From Thiobacillus denitrificans (lineage in GTDB: Bacteria; Pseudomonadota; Gammaproteobacteria; Burkholderiales; Thiobacillaceae): 29,852 nucleotides of DNA. This document shows, one piece after another, positions 17,585 through 26,151 of the stretch; positions within the stretch are counted from its first letter, which is position 1; each line of letters begins with the position of its first letter. Location: assembly GCA_002424845.1 (NCBI GenBank), contig DILD01000019.1, forward strand, positions 1-29,852, in the 5' to 3' direction. The notes under the pieces were generated by a model. That model was not told the DNA's origin, ran no database searches, and saw only the letters and a program-made list of their open reading frames with translations. A program made the translations under genes and the position numbers.

Positions 17585-18173
17585 CCCGGCGCTCCGCTGG
17601 CTGGCCGGGCTGCTGCTCGGCTGCTGGCTGGCGGTCTCCGGCAGCGCGCTGGCCAATGACAGGAGCCAGGTCAGGCAGGCCGTCATCCTGCCTTCGCTGC
17701 AAGGCTATGTGCTGGATGCGGACATCAACATCGTGCTCAACCGCACGTTGGAAGATGCGCTGACCAAGGGCATCAACCTGCATTTTCTGCTCGAACTTGA
17801 ATTGAGCCGGCCGCGTAACTGGTGGTTCGATGAGAACATTGCCGAACCGGTCCGCAAGATGCGGATTTACTACCATCTGCTGCTGCGGCGCTATGTCGTT
17901 GAGTCCGGCTACACCACGCGGACCACGGCCACGCTGGAAGAGGCGTTGGCCATGCTGGGGCGGGTGACCGACTGGCAGGTGCTGGATCGCGGGCTGCTCA
18001 AAACCGGGCGGCGTTACGATGCCCGCCTGCGCTTGCGACTGGATACCGCGCAACTTCCCAAACCCTTGTCCATTAGCGCGGTTTCCGGCGACAAGTGGGA
18101 TCTTGCAACCCCGTGGTATGGCTGGTCGTTCGATGCGCCCGCCTTCCCTTCGCCTTCGCCGCCTTTGCCCTGA
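17538..18173 (+). CDS. Exported DUF4390 protein
   Basis: The 211-residue product has an N-terminal signal peptide (LRWLAGLLLGCWLAVSGSAL, cleavage near residue 38). A beta-rich domain follows (GYVLDADINIVLNRTLEDAL, then LHFLLELELSRPRNWWFDE) that matches DUF4390, a family of unknown function found directly before ntrY in betaproteobacteria. The start overlaps rsmB by 47 nt. ATGs at 17538, 17547 and 17550 are all possible. An eight-T run at 17554-17561 lies in both overlapping frames. The stop overlaps the ntrY ATG (TGATG). A periplasmic role linked to NtrY sensing is an inference from position. Confidence 0.85.
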   Translation: MPSMMVFFTPCCARSDPALRWLAGLLLGCWLAVSGSALANDRSQVRQAVILPSLQGYVLDADINIVLNRTLEDALTKGINLHFLLELELSRPRNWWFDENIAEPVRKMRIYYHLLLRRYVVESGYTTRTTATLEEALAMLGRVTDWQVLDRGLLKTGRRYDARLRLRLDTAQLPKPLSISAVSGDKWDLATPWYGWSFDAPAFPSPSPPLP

Positions 18174-20305
18174 TGCGCCGTCTGATTGCTGTCGCCCTGG
18201 TTCTGGGCATCGTATTGCTGTCGCTGCTGTTCTATGCCAGCAGCGACAGCAGCGCGTTCTCCGACACGCTGCCCATCCTGTTTATCGGCGGAGGCCTGCT
18301 TGGGGTTGCGCTGCTGGTGTTGCTGGGCTGGCGTCTGTGGTGGCTGCAAAGGCGAATTCGTCGCGGGGTTTTCGGCGCCAAGCTCACGCTGAAATTGCTG
18401 CTGATGTTCGGGGCCGTCGCCCTGCTGCCGGGTTTGGTGGTGTATGGCGCGTCGGTGTTTTTTCTCAATCGTTCGATCGAGACCTGGTTCGATGTACGCG
18501 TGGACAACGCGCTGACTGCCGGCGTCAATCTCAGCCAGGCGGCCCTCGATGATTTACTGCGCGAACTGGACAAGAAGGCGCAGCGCATGGCGCTGTCGCT
18601 GTCGGAGGAGGGCCTGGGCTCGGTCATCACCAGCCTTTCCACGCTGCGGGAGCAAAGCGCGGTACAGGAACTGACCCTGTTCGACGAGCGTGGCGGCCTG
18701 ATCGCCCATGTCAGCGGCGAACGCGGCACGCTGTTGCCGGTGTTGCCGGAGCGTAGCGTGCTTTGGCAGGTGCGGCAGCAGCAGCCCTACAGCCGCATCG
18801 AGGAGGTTCCTGAGCGCGGCCTGATCATGCGCGTCATCGTTCCGGTTTACACCAGCGCGCTCACCAGCGAAACGCGCGTGCTGCAATTGGTCCAGCCGGT
18901 GCCGGCAAGCTTGCTGCGCGATGCGGAGGCGGTGCGGCAGGCCTATCAGGATTACCAGCAGATCGCCGTGTCGCGATCGGGGCTGAAGCGCATTTACGGC
19001 GTGGCGCTCACCTTGACGCTGATGCTGGCGCTGTTGATGACTTTCATCATCGCATACCTGTTGTCCGAGCGTCTCGGCGCGCCGCTCCGCACCCTGGCGC
19101 GCGGCACGCGCGCGGTGGCCAAGGGCGACTTTTCACAGATGCCCTCCGTCTCCAGCCGGGATGAACTGGGCGTGCTGATCCAGTCGTTCAATCGCATGAC
19201 ACGGCAACTGTCGGATGCGCGCGAGCAGGTCGAGCAGAACCATCAGGAAACCGAGCAGGCCAAGGCCTTCCTCGAGCGCGTGCTGGCCAACCTGTCGTCC
19301 GGCGTGGTGGTGCTCGATGAAGCATTGCGCGTGCGAACCATGAACAGTGCAGCTGCGCAGATTCTGGGCATACCGGAATCTGCGCTTGATGCGCAGCCTC
19401 TCGCAACGCTGGCTCGGTCGGACGAGGCGCTGCAGGCTTTCGGAGCGAAGGTGGCAAAGTGTTTTGGCGAGCATGAGGGCGAATGGCAGGAGCAGATCGA
19501 TTATGCGGGACGGGGCGGCAGCCAGTCGCTGCTGCTGCGCGGAACCCGCTTGCCGCCGGGTGTCGAGCGCGGCTATGTGCTGGTGTTCGATGACGTGACC
19601 ATGCTGATCAATGCCGAGCGCAATGCCGCGTGGAGCGAAGTGGCGCGCCGGCTGGCGCATGAGATCAAGAATCCGCTCACCCCGATCCAGCTGTCGGCCG
19701 AGCGCATTGCACGCAAACTGGGAGGCCGCCTTGAAGCGGCGGACGCCGAGTTTCTGGCGCGTGCCACGCAAACCATCGTCAATCAGGTGGGTGCACTGAA
19801 AAGCATGGTGGATGCCTTTGCCGGCTATGCGAGGATGCCGCGTGCCCGGCTCGAAGCACTCGATCTCAATGCGTTGGTGGGTGAGGTGCTGTTACTGTAC
19901 GACGCGAAGGCGATCGGGCTGCGGCTGCAACTCGAGGCCGATCTGCCGCGTGTTGCAGGCGACTCCACATTATTGCGACAAGTGATACATAATCTGTTGC
20001 AAAATGCGCAGGATGCGCTGGCGGGACATTCGGCGCCCCGCACCGAGGTCAGCACGTGCACCAAGAACCATGCAGTTTGTTTGAGCGTAACGGACAATGG
20101 AGCCGGTTTCCCGGAACACCTGATGACGCGGCTGTTTGAGCCTTATGCAACAACCAAGGCCAAGGGGACGGGCCTTGGACTCGCCATTGTCAAAAAGATC
20201 GTGGAAGAACATCACGGAAAAATCGAAATCGAAAATCTCAAGTCAGGCGGTGCTGCCATCCGCATTACGCTGCCTGTTTTTGCTGAAGTCGGGGGGCAGG
20301 CGTGA
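18173..20305 (+). CDS. ntrY: NtrY-type membrane sensor histidine kinase
   Basis: This kinase should phosphorylate the NtrX-like regulator encoded next. From the ATG at 18173 (overlapping the DUF4390 stop) the 710-residue protein has membrane segments at about 5-22, 34-55, 72-97 and 282-304. The extracytoplasmic domain at about 98-281 is therefore large. A HAMP linker follows at about 305-360 and a PAS domain at about 375-480. The phosphoacceptor H496 lies in HEIKNPLTPIQLSAERI, and the ATPase boxes are NLLQNAQDA, DNGAGF and GTGLGLAIVKK. This is the NtrY layout. Known NtrYX systems act in nitrogen, redox and envelope control; the signal here is unknown. The stop overlaps the ntrX GTG. Confidence 0.93.
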   Translation: MRRLIAVALVLGIVLLSLLFYASSDSSAFSDTLPILFIGGGLLGVALLVLLGWRLWWLQRRIRRGVFGAKLTLKLLLMFGAVALLPGLVVYGASVFFLNRSIETWFDVRVDNALTAGVNLSQAALDDLLRELDKKAQRMALSLSEEGLGSVITSLSTLREQSAVQELTLFDERGGLIAHVSGERGTLLPVLPERSVLWQVRQQQPYSRIEEVPERGLIMRVIVPVYTSALTSETRVLQLVQPVPASLLRDAEAVRQAYQDYQQIAVSRSGLKRIYGVALTLTLMLALLMTFIIAYLLSERLGAPLRTLARGTRAVAKGDFSQMPSVSSRDELGVLIQSFNRMTRQLSDAREQVEQNHQETEQAKAFLERVLANLSSGVVVLDEALRVRTMNSAAAQILGIPESALDAQPLATLARSDEALQAFGAKVAKCFGEHEGEWQEQIDYAGRGGSQSLLLRGTRLPPGVERGYVLVFDDVTMLINAERNAAWSEVARRLAHEIKNPLTPIQLSAERIARKLGGRLEAADAEFLARATQTIVNQVGALKSMVDAFAGYARMPRARLEALDLNALVGEVLLLYDAKAIGLRLQLEADLPRVAGDSTLLRQVIHNLLQNAQDALAGHSAPRTEVSTCTKNHAVCLSVTDNGAGFPEHLMTRLFEPYATTKAKGTGLGLAIVKKIVEEHHGKIEIENLKSGGAAIRITLPVFAEVGGQA

Positions 20306-21576
20306 GCGGGCATATTCTCGTCGTTGACGACGAAGTGGGCATTCGTGAATTGTTGTCGGAAATTCTGACGGACGAGGGATACGACGTGCATCTGGCGGAA
20401 AACGCCGAGGCCGCACGCGCCTTTCGCGCACAGCAGCGTCCGGATCTGGTGTTGCTGGACATCTGGATGCCCGACACCGATGGCGTGACCTTGCTCAAGG
20501 AATGGGCGGGTGGCGGTCAGCTCACCATGCCGGTGGTCATGATGTCCGGCCATGGCACGATCGATACTGCCGTCGAGGCGACCCGGCTGGGCGCCACGGA
20601 TTTCCTCGAAAAACCGGTTTCGCTGGCCAAGTTGATCGATACCGTCAACAAGGCGATCAAGCGGGGCGTGGCTTTGCCGCGACGCAGCCCGAGCATGGAT
20701 TTGACCGCACTGGGTCGCGGCCCGGTGATCCAGGAACTCAAAAAGCGCCTCACCCAGATCGCGGGCAACACGGCGCCAGTGATGCTGCTGGGCGAGCCGG
20801 GCTGCGGGTTCGATGTCTGTGCGCGCTTTCTGCACCAGCCCGGCGCACCGTGGGTCGAAATCAGGGACCGCGCGCGACTGGTTTCCGACCCGCTGAGTTT
20901 TCTGGAAGAGCTTGATAACGGCACGCTCTATTTGCCGGATGCCTGCGAACTGGGGCGTCTTGAGCAGAAGGGCCTGGATCTCCTGCTCGACCGTGTCGAA
21001 GGCAGCGGCGCGCGCCTGGTGTGTGCCGCCAGCCGCAATCCCGACGCCATGGTTGCGGCGGGCGAGTTCGACAGCCGCCTGTATTATCGCCTGTCCAGCC
21101 TCGCCATTCAGGTGCCGCCCTTGCGCGAGCACCGCGAAGACGTGCCCGATATTGCCAACTACATGCTGCTTCAATTGCTGGAAGAAGGCGCCTGCCCGGT
21201 GCGGCGCCTGACTACGCCGGCGATGAACCAGCTGCGCAATTTCGATTGGCCGGGCAATCTGCCACAGCTCAACAATGTGGTGCGCACGCTCGCTGTCACG
21301 GTCCTGACGAGCGAAATCGATGCGATCGACGTCAATCGCGTGCTGGCCCCGATGAAGCAGGCGGCTCCTGCTGTAGCACATGGCATCCCGCTCGACATTC
21401 CGCTGCGTGAGGCGCGCGATGCGTTCGAGCGCATGTATTTCGAGCATCTGATCCAGAAGGAAGGCGGCAGCATGACGCGTGTCGCCGATAAATCCGGCCT
21501 GGAGCGCACCCACCTCTACCGTAAGCTCAAACAGTTGAATATCCGACATGGGCGCCGTCTCGACGAAGACCTTTGA
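20302..21576 (+). CDS. ntrX: NtrX-like response regulator with degenerate AAA+ domain
   Basis: The receiver domain is intact: acidic D9/D10, phosphoacceptor D53 (LVLLDIWMPD), S82 and K104. The central sigma-54-activator-type domain is strongly degenerate. The Walker A region reads GEPGCGFD (164-171) without the Lys. The segment that normally carries GAFTGA is deleted, and Walker B reads GTLYLPDA (207-214) without Asp-Glu. The downstream SRLYYRL and WPGNLPQL motifs remain, so descent from a true NtrX is clear. The C-terminus has a Fis-type helix-turn-helix (MTRVADKSGLERTHLYRKLK, 391-410). The protein probably binds DNA when phosphorylated but cannot remodel sigma-54 polymerase. The start is GTG at 20302, overlapping the ntrY stop. 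At 424 residues it is shorter than canonical NtrX. Confidence 0.92.
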   Translation: MSGHILVVDDEVGIRELLSEILTDEGYDVHLAENAEAARAFRAQQRPDLVLLDIWMPDTDGVTLLKEWAGGGQLTMPVVMMSGHGTIDTAVEATRLGATDFLEKPVSLAKLIDTVNKAIKRGVALPRRSPSMDLTALGRGPVIQELKKRLTQIAGNTAPVMLLGEPGCGFDVCARFLHQPGAPWVEIRDRARLVSDPLSFLEELDNGTLYLPDACELGRLEQKGLDLLLDRVEGSGARLVCAASRNPDAMVAAGEFDSRLYYRLSSLAIQVPPLREHREDVPDIANYMLLQLLEEGACPVRRLTTPAMNQLRNFDWPGNLPQLNNVVRTLAVTVLTSEIDAIDVNRVLAPMKQAAPAVAHGIPLDIPLREARDAFERMYFEHLIQKEGGSMTRVADKSGLERTHLYRKLKQLNIRHGRRLDEDL

Positions 21577-21580
21577 CATG

Positions 21581-21670
21581 GGTGAGGCGTCAGGCGTGAG
21601 GGATGAGGCGGGAACCCGGGGCCTTGCCTCTTGCCGGGGGCGGCTCACCCCTCACCCCTCACCCCTCACC
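21581..21670. repeat. REP-like inverted repeat built of 7-bp units
   Basis: The right arm (21643-21670) is about four tandem copies of CTCACCC. The left arm (21581-21608) is four degenerate 7-bp units of GGTGAGG type. The arms are complementary at 23 of 28 positions by hand count and enclose a GC-rich 34-nt loop. It fills the ntrX-trkA gap and lies directly before the trkA ATG. Confidence 0.75.
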
Positions 21671-21675
21671 TCATC

Positions 21676-23049
21676 ATGAAAATCATCATTCTCGGCGCCG
21701 GCCAGGTCGGGGCCAATCTGGCTGCCAGCCTGGTGGCTGAAAAAAACGACATCACCGTGGTCGATCTGGCCGCCGAGCGGCTGGCCGATCTGCAGGATCG
21801 TTTCGATTTGCGTACCGTGCGCGGGCACGCGGCCTATCCATCGATCCTGAAAATCGCGGGCGCGGAAGATGCCGACATGCTGGTCGCCGTCACCCAGAGT
21901 GACGAAACCAATCTGGTGGCGTGCCGCCTGGCGGCCACCCTGTTCAACATTCCTACCCGTATCGCGCGAATTCGTTCCAACGACTTTCTCGAAACCGAAG
22001 AGAGCTTTCTGGCCGAGCATTTCGGCGTCGACCACATCATCAGCCCGGAACAGGAAGTTACCGACACCCTGCGCCGGCTGATCGAGCACCCGGAGGCCCT
22101 GCAGGTGCTCGATTTTGCTGATGGCAAGGTGCGTCTGGTGGCGGTGCGTGCCTACCATGGCGGACCGCTGGTGGGCCACGAGCTGCAGGACATCAAGCGC
22201 CACATGCCGGACATCGATGCGCGGGTAGCGGCGATCTATCGGCGCGATCACGGCATCGTGCCCAAGGGCATCACGGTCATCGAACCGGGCGACGAAGTGT
22301 TTTTTCTTGCCCGCAAACAGGACATTCCCGCAGTCATGCGCGAACTGCGCCGCATGGAACGTCCGGTCAAGCGCGTCATGATCGCCGGCGGCGGCAACAT
22401 CGGACGCCGGCTGGCGGCGGAGCTTGAGCGCACCTACGATGTCAAGCTGATCGACCACAACAAGGCCACCTGCACCTTGCTGGCGGACAAGCTGAATCGC
22501 ACCCTGGTCCTGCAGGGCGATGCCACTGACGAGGACCTGCTGGAGCAGGAAAACATCGAGTCGATGGATGTGTTCTGTGCGCTCACCAACGACGACGAGG
22601 ACAACATTATGTCCGCGCTGCTGGCCAAGCGCATGGGCGCGCATCGCGTGATGGCCCTGATCAATCGCTCGGCCTATGTGAATCTGGTGCAGGGGGGGGA
22701 AATCGATATCGCGATCTCGCCGGCGCAGGCCACGGTCGGGCCGTTGCTGTCGAAAATCCGGCGCGGCGACATGGCCGCGGTGCACAGCTTGCGGCGCGGC
22801 GCGGCCGAGGTGCTGGAAATCGTCGTGCACGGCGACTTCAAGACGTCCAAGGTGGTGGGCCGGCGCATTGGCGATGTGGCGCTGCCGGAGGGTTCGTCGA
22901 TCGCGGCCATTATCCGGGGCGAGGAGGTGCTGATTGCCCACCACGACACGCTGATTGAAGCAGAAGACCACCTGATCCTGTTCGCGCTCAACAAGCGGAT
23001 CATTCCCAAGGTCGAAAAGCTGTTCCAGGTCGGCTTCGGGTTTTTTTAA
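21676..23049 (+). CDS. trkA: Trk potassium uptake regulatory protein TrkA
   Basis: TrkA is the cytoplasmic NAD(H)/ATP-binding ring that gates the TrkH potassium channel. The 457-residue protein is two tandem RCK units. The first Rossmann fold has GAGQVG (7-12) and the second GGGNIG (238-243), each followed by a TrkA-C domain. The ATG at 21676 gives the canonical start MKIIILGAGQVG. The longer frame from 21631 reads through repeat sequence. No Shine-Dalgarno is visible: the preceding 30 nt are the pyrimidine-rich arm of the hairpin repeat. trkH follows after 163 nt. Confidence 0.96.
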   Translation: MKIIILGAGQVGANLAASLVAEKNDITVVDLAAERLADLQDRFDLRTVRGHAAYPSILKIAGAEDADMLVAVTQSDETNLVACRLAATLFNIPTRIARIRSNDFLETEESFLAEHFGVDHIISPEQEVTDTLRRLIEHPEALQVLDFADGKVRLVAVRAYHGGPLVGHELQDIKRHMPDIDARVAAIYRRDHGIVPKGITVIEPGDEVFFLARKQDIPAVMRELRRMERPVKRVMIAGGGNIGRRLAAELERTYDVKLIDHNKATCTLLADKLNRTLVLQGDATDEDLLEQENIESMDVFCALTNDDEDNIMSALLAKRMGAHRVMALINRSAYVNLVQGGEIDIAISPAQATVGPLLSKIRRGDMAAVHSLRRGAAEVLEIVVHGDFKTSKVVGRRIGDVALPEGSSIAAIIRGEEVLIAHHDTLIEAEDHLILFALNKRIIPKVEKLFQVGFGFF

Positions 23050-23212
23050 ACTTCGCCATGCATCGCCGCGCACCTGTCCTGAATGTGTATTGAGTCTGGT
23101 GCGCCTGTTTGTTCCCTCACCATGCTGCCCGGCACGTCGGGTTTTCTGGCGCGGCTGAATGCGGGCACTGGTAACATCGCGCAATTAAAGCTGGCCTGCG
23201 CGTAACCGTCCC

Positions 23213-24670
23213 ATGTCGCAAATACTGCCTGTCGTCCACATCCTGTCGAAAGTGCTGATGCTGTTTTCGGTGGCATTTCTGCTGCCGCTTGCCATTTCGC
23301 TGGGGCTTGAGGATGGCGCGCATCGTGCCTACGATGAGGCGATTGTCGCCACTTTTTTTTCCGGAGCGGCGCTGTGGATTTTCTCGCGCAGGGGCAAGCG
23401 CGAACTGCAGACCCGCGACGGCTTTCTGCTGGTGGTGATGATCTGGGCCATCCTTCCGCTGTATTCCGCCATTCCACTGCTGGCCTACCTGCCCGATCTC
23501 AGCTTCACCGACGCCTATTTCGAGGCGGTGTCGGGGCTGACGGCCACCGGTGCGACGGTGCTGTCCGGGCTGGATGACCTGCCGCCCTCGATCAACATCT
23601 GGCGCACCCAGATGCACTGGATCGGCGGCATGGGGGTGATCGTGCTGGTGGTCGCCGTGCTGCCGATGCTGGGGGTTGGCGGACGCCAGCTGTTCAAGGC
23701 TGAAACGCCGACACCGATGAAAGACAGCAAACTTACCCCGCGCATGGCGGAAACCGCCAAGGGCCTGTGGCTGGTGTATGCGATCGTCACCGTGTTCTGC
23801 ATCCTGGCGTTGTGGCTCGGCGGCATGGGCTGGGTGGATGCCATCGTTCACGCCTTCAGCGTCATGAGCCTGGGCGGCATGTCCTCACACGATGCCAGCC
23901 TCGGCTATTTTGATTCCGTCACCTTGGAAATCATCGTCATGGTGTTTGCGCTGATCGCCGGGATCAGCTTTTCCACCCATTTCATGGCATTTCGCATGCG
24001 CAATTTGCTGGCCTATCGTTTCGATACCGAAATCCGCTGGTATTTCGGCGTGCTCGCGGCGAGCATCATCGGACTGACGTTCTATCTGCTGTACAAGGGG
24101 GTTTACCTGGATTTTCCCGAAGCGCTTCGCTTCGCTTCATTCCACACGATCTCGATCGCGCTGACGCTCGGGTTTTCCACCACCGACTACAATGCCTGGC
24201 CCTTTTTCGCGCCGCTGTTCATCCTTTTCCTGTCGAGCTTCGTGGCCAGTTCCGGCTCCACGGGCGGCGGCATCAAGATGTTGCGTGCCGTCCTGCTGTA
24301 CAAGCAGGTGTACCGTGAACTGATCAAGCTGGTGCACCCTCATGCGGCCGTCCATACCAAGATGGGTAACCAGGCAGTGCCCCCGAAGATCACTTATGCC
24401 GTGCTGGCTTTCCTGTTCATTTACGTGGCCTCCATCATCATCCTGTCGTTTGTGCTCGCTGCGTCGGGGCTGGATGTTTTCACGGCCTTCTCCGCCGTGG
24501 TTGCCATGGTCAACAACACCGGTCCAGGCCTGGGCCAGGTTGGCCCCGCCAGCAATTACGCCGTGTTGAGCGATTTCCAGATTTGGGTGTGCAGCTTTGC
24601 CATGTTGCTCGGACGGCTGGAGTTCTTCACCTTGCTGGTGGTGTTGACGCCGGTATTCTGGAAAAAATAG
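23213..24670 (+). CDS. trkH: Trk potassium uptake channel protein TrkH
   Basis: TrkH is the inner-membrane potassium-translocating subunit. The 485-residue protein has many hydrophobic helices and the four pore-loop segments typical of the family: SGLTATGATVLSGLDDLP, VMSLGGMSS, LGFSTTDYNAWP and NNTGPGLG. The segment SSGSTGGGIKMLR lies between the third and fourth repeats. It is slightly longer than N-terminally compact homologues but normal for TrkH. It pairs with trkA upstream. The 163-nt gap before it holds nothing I can identify and may carry its own promoter. Confidence 0.95.
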   Translation: MSQILPVVHILSKVLMLFSVAFLLPLAISLGLEDGAHRAYDEAIVATFFSGAALWIFSRRGKRELQTRDGFLLVVMIWAILPLYSAIPLLAYLPDLSFTDAYFEAVSGLTATGATVLSGLDDLPPSINIWRTQMHWIGGMGVIVLVVAVLPMLGVGGRQLFKAETPTPMKDSKLTPRMAETAKGLWLVYAIVTVFCILALWLGGMGWVDAIVHAFSVMSLGGMSSHDASLGYFDSVTLEIIVMVFALIAGISFSTHFMAFRMRNLLAYRFDTEIRWYFGVLAASIIGLTFYLLYKGVYLDFPEALRFASFHTISIALTLGFSTTDYNAWPFFAPLFILFLSSFVASSGSTGGGIKMLRAVLLYKQVYRELIKLVHPHAAVHTKMGNQAVPPKITYAVLAFLFIYVASIIILSFVLAASGLDVFTAFSAVVAMVNNTGPGLGQVGPASNYAVLSDFQIWVCSFAMLLGRLEFFTLLVVLTPVFWKK

Positions 24671-24679
24671 CCCGCGTCG

Positions 24680-25015
24680 ATGCCGTCCATTTCCGATTTC
24701 GAATCCATGCTGGCCGCCGGCCGCGACAATGCGCTGCTGCGTTTTTCGCTCGGTAACGAATACCTCAAGCAGGGCGACGCGGCCCAGGCCGTCGAGCACC
24801 TGCGCCGCGCAGTCGAACACGACCCGAAGTACTCCGCCGCCTGGAAGTTGCTGGGCAAGGCGCTTGCTGATAGCGAAGCCTGGACCGAGGCGCTGGCTGC
24901 CTACCGGCAGGGCATGGCCGTGGCCGAGGCGCGCGGCGACAAGCAGGCGGCGAAGGAAATGGACGTATTCGCCCGCCGCATCATGAAACAGCTTGGGTTA
25001 GAATCCGACGACTGA
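24680..25015 (+). CDS. Small TPR-repeat protein
   Basis: The 111-residue protein is built of tetratricopeptide repeats. One runs from about residue 19 to 52 (ALLRFSLGNEYLKQGDAAQA) and a second from about 53 to 86 (YSAAWKLLGKALADSEAWTEA), followed by a charged C-terminal helix. There is no signal peptide or membrane segment, so it is a cytoplasmic protein-interaction scaffold; partner unknown. It starts nine nt after trkH and ends 19 nt before yggX, so it belongs to the same transcript. Confidence 0.85.
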   Translation: MPSISDFESMLAAGRDNALLRFSLGNEYLKQGDAAQAVEHLRRAVEHDPKYSAAWKLLGKALADSEAWTEALAAYRQGMAVAEARGDKQAAKEMDVFARRIMKQLGLESDD

Positions 25016-25034
25016 ATATTTGAAGGAGCAGCAA

Positions 25035-25310
25035 ATGACGCGGATGGTGAATTGTGTGAAGCTCGGGCGCGAAGCCGAAGGCATGGCTTTCCAGCCGATT
25101 CCGGGCGAGTTGGGCAAAAAGATTTTCGAGAATGTGTCGAAGGAAGCCTGGAGCGGCTGGCAGCGTCATCAGACCATGCTGATCAACGAGAACCGCCTCA
25201 ATCTGGCCGATCCGCAGGCGCGCAGCTATCTGATGGAGCAGATGGAGCGCTACTTTTTCGGCGGTGGCAATGTCGATGCCGCTACAGGCTATGTTCCGCC
25301 TGCCAGGTAA
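25035..25310 (+). CDS. yggX: YggX-type oxidative damage protection protein
   Basis: This 91-residue protein matches YggX, which helps protect iron-sulphur enzymes from oxidation and is linked to intracellular iron trafficking. The hallmarks are VNCVKLGREAEGM with Cys7, PGELGKKIFENVSKEAW and WQRHQTMLINENRLN. The ATG at 25035 is fixed by AAGGAG six nt upstream; the frame from 25020 is longer only because it reads through the ribosome-binding site. It is the last gene of the long plus-strand run and is followed by a strong terminator. Confidence 0.95.
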   Translation: MTRMVNCVKLGREAEGMAFQPIPGELGKKIFENVSKEAWSGWQRHQTMLINENRLNLADPQARSYLMEQMERYFFGGGNVDAATGYVPPAR

Positions 25311-25330
25311 TAACGATAGGCCGTAAATAG

Positions 25331-25356
25331 AAACGGGCTCCCGCGGGAGCCCGTTT
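25331..25356. terminator. Bidirectional terminator between yggX and phoU
   Basis: A perfect 26-bp palindrome has 13-nt arms, each AAACGGGCTCCCG in its own 5' to 3' reading. It gives a very stable GC hairpin flanked by AAA/TTT on both sides, between two convergent genes. Confidence 0.85.
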
Positions 25357-25378
25357 GACATCAGGGAGGCGCGGAACC

Positions 25379-26080
25379 TCACATGACTTCTTTTTCGATT
25401 TCTTCCAGCGAGGTGTGCCGCACGTCCTTGCCCTTGACCATGTAGACCACGTATTCCGACATGTTCTTGGCGTGGTCGCCCATGCGCTCGATCGCCTTGG
25501 TGACGAACAGGATGTCGATGAAGACCGAGATGGTGCGCGGGTCTTCCATCATGAAGGTGATGAGGTGGCGCAGGTTGAGGCGGAATTCCTCGTCCACCGC
25601 CTGGTCCTGGCGCGCGATTTCCACCGCCTTGGTGGCGTCCAGGCGGGCGAAGCCGTCGAGCGCCTTCCTCAGCATGTCGAGCACCAGGTCGGCCATGTAT
25701 TTGACTTCGGAGAAGCGCGGCAGGCTGATGCGTTCGGCCTGATGGATCAGCTTGGCCATGCGTGCGATCTTGGCGGCCTCGTCGCCGATGCGTTCGAGGT
25801 CGGTGATGGTCTTCACCACCATCATCACCATGCGCAGGTCGGATGCGGTCGGCTGGCGGCGCGCGATGATGTGGGTGCAGTCCTCGTCGATCGCCACTTC
25901 CAGCGCGTTGACGTTGTGGTCGTTGGCATCCACCCGGTCGGCCAGGTCCATGTTGCCCGAGATGAGCGCTTCGACGGCGTTGGTGATCTGTTCTTCGACG
26001 AGGCCACCCATTTTCAGGACGCTGGCGCGCACGGCTTCCAGTTCGGCGTCAAACTGCTTGTAGGTATGTTCAGTTGGCAT
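25379..26080 (-). CDS. phoU: Phosphate-signalling protein PhoU
   Basis: PhoU is a cytoplasmic protein that links the Pst phosphate transporter to the PhoR kinase and represses the pho regulon when phosphate is ample. The 233-residue product has two homologous three-helix bundles, with the metal-binding type sequences ITDLERIGDEAAKIA and VTKAIERMGDHAKNMSEYVV. Length is normal. The pst genes and phoB/phoR are not in the window, so here phoU stands alone, convergent to yggX. Confidence 0.97.
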   Translation of the reverse strand: MPTEHTYKQFDAELEAVRASVLKMGGLVEEQITNAVEALISGNMDLADRVDANDHNVNALEVAIDEDCTHIIARRQPTASDLRMVMMVVKTITDLERIGDEAAKIARMAKLIHQAERISLPRFSEVKYMADLVLDMLRKALDGFARLDATKAVEIARQDQAVDEEFRLNLRHLITFMMEDPRTISVFIDILFVTKAIERMGDHAKNMSEYVVYMVKGKDVRHTSLEEIEKEVM

Positions 26081-26151
26081 GGTTTAACCTTTTCAGTAAC
26101 TCACCCGGGATTATAGGCCCGAGATTGTGACGATTCCATGAATGCCGTGCG

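Noticed and set aside
20212..21648. 478-codon minus-strand frame opposite ntrX
   Set aside because: Antisense shadow of ntrX, which has clear receiver and helix-turn-helix domains; the shadow ends inside the hairpin repeat.
21644..21670. CRISPR-like or other array from the CTCACCC tandem units
   Set aside because: Seven-bp units with no spacers and an inverted partner arm; this is a short tandem/hairpin repeat, not an array.
21652..23184. 510-codon minus-strand frame opposite trkA
   Set aside because: Shadow of trkA; no recognisable motifs and no plausible promoter or ribosome-binding site.
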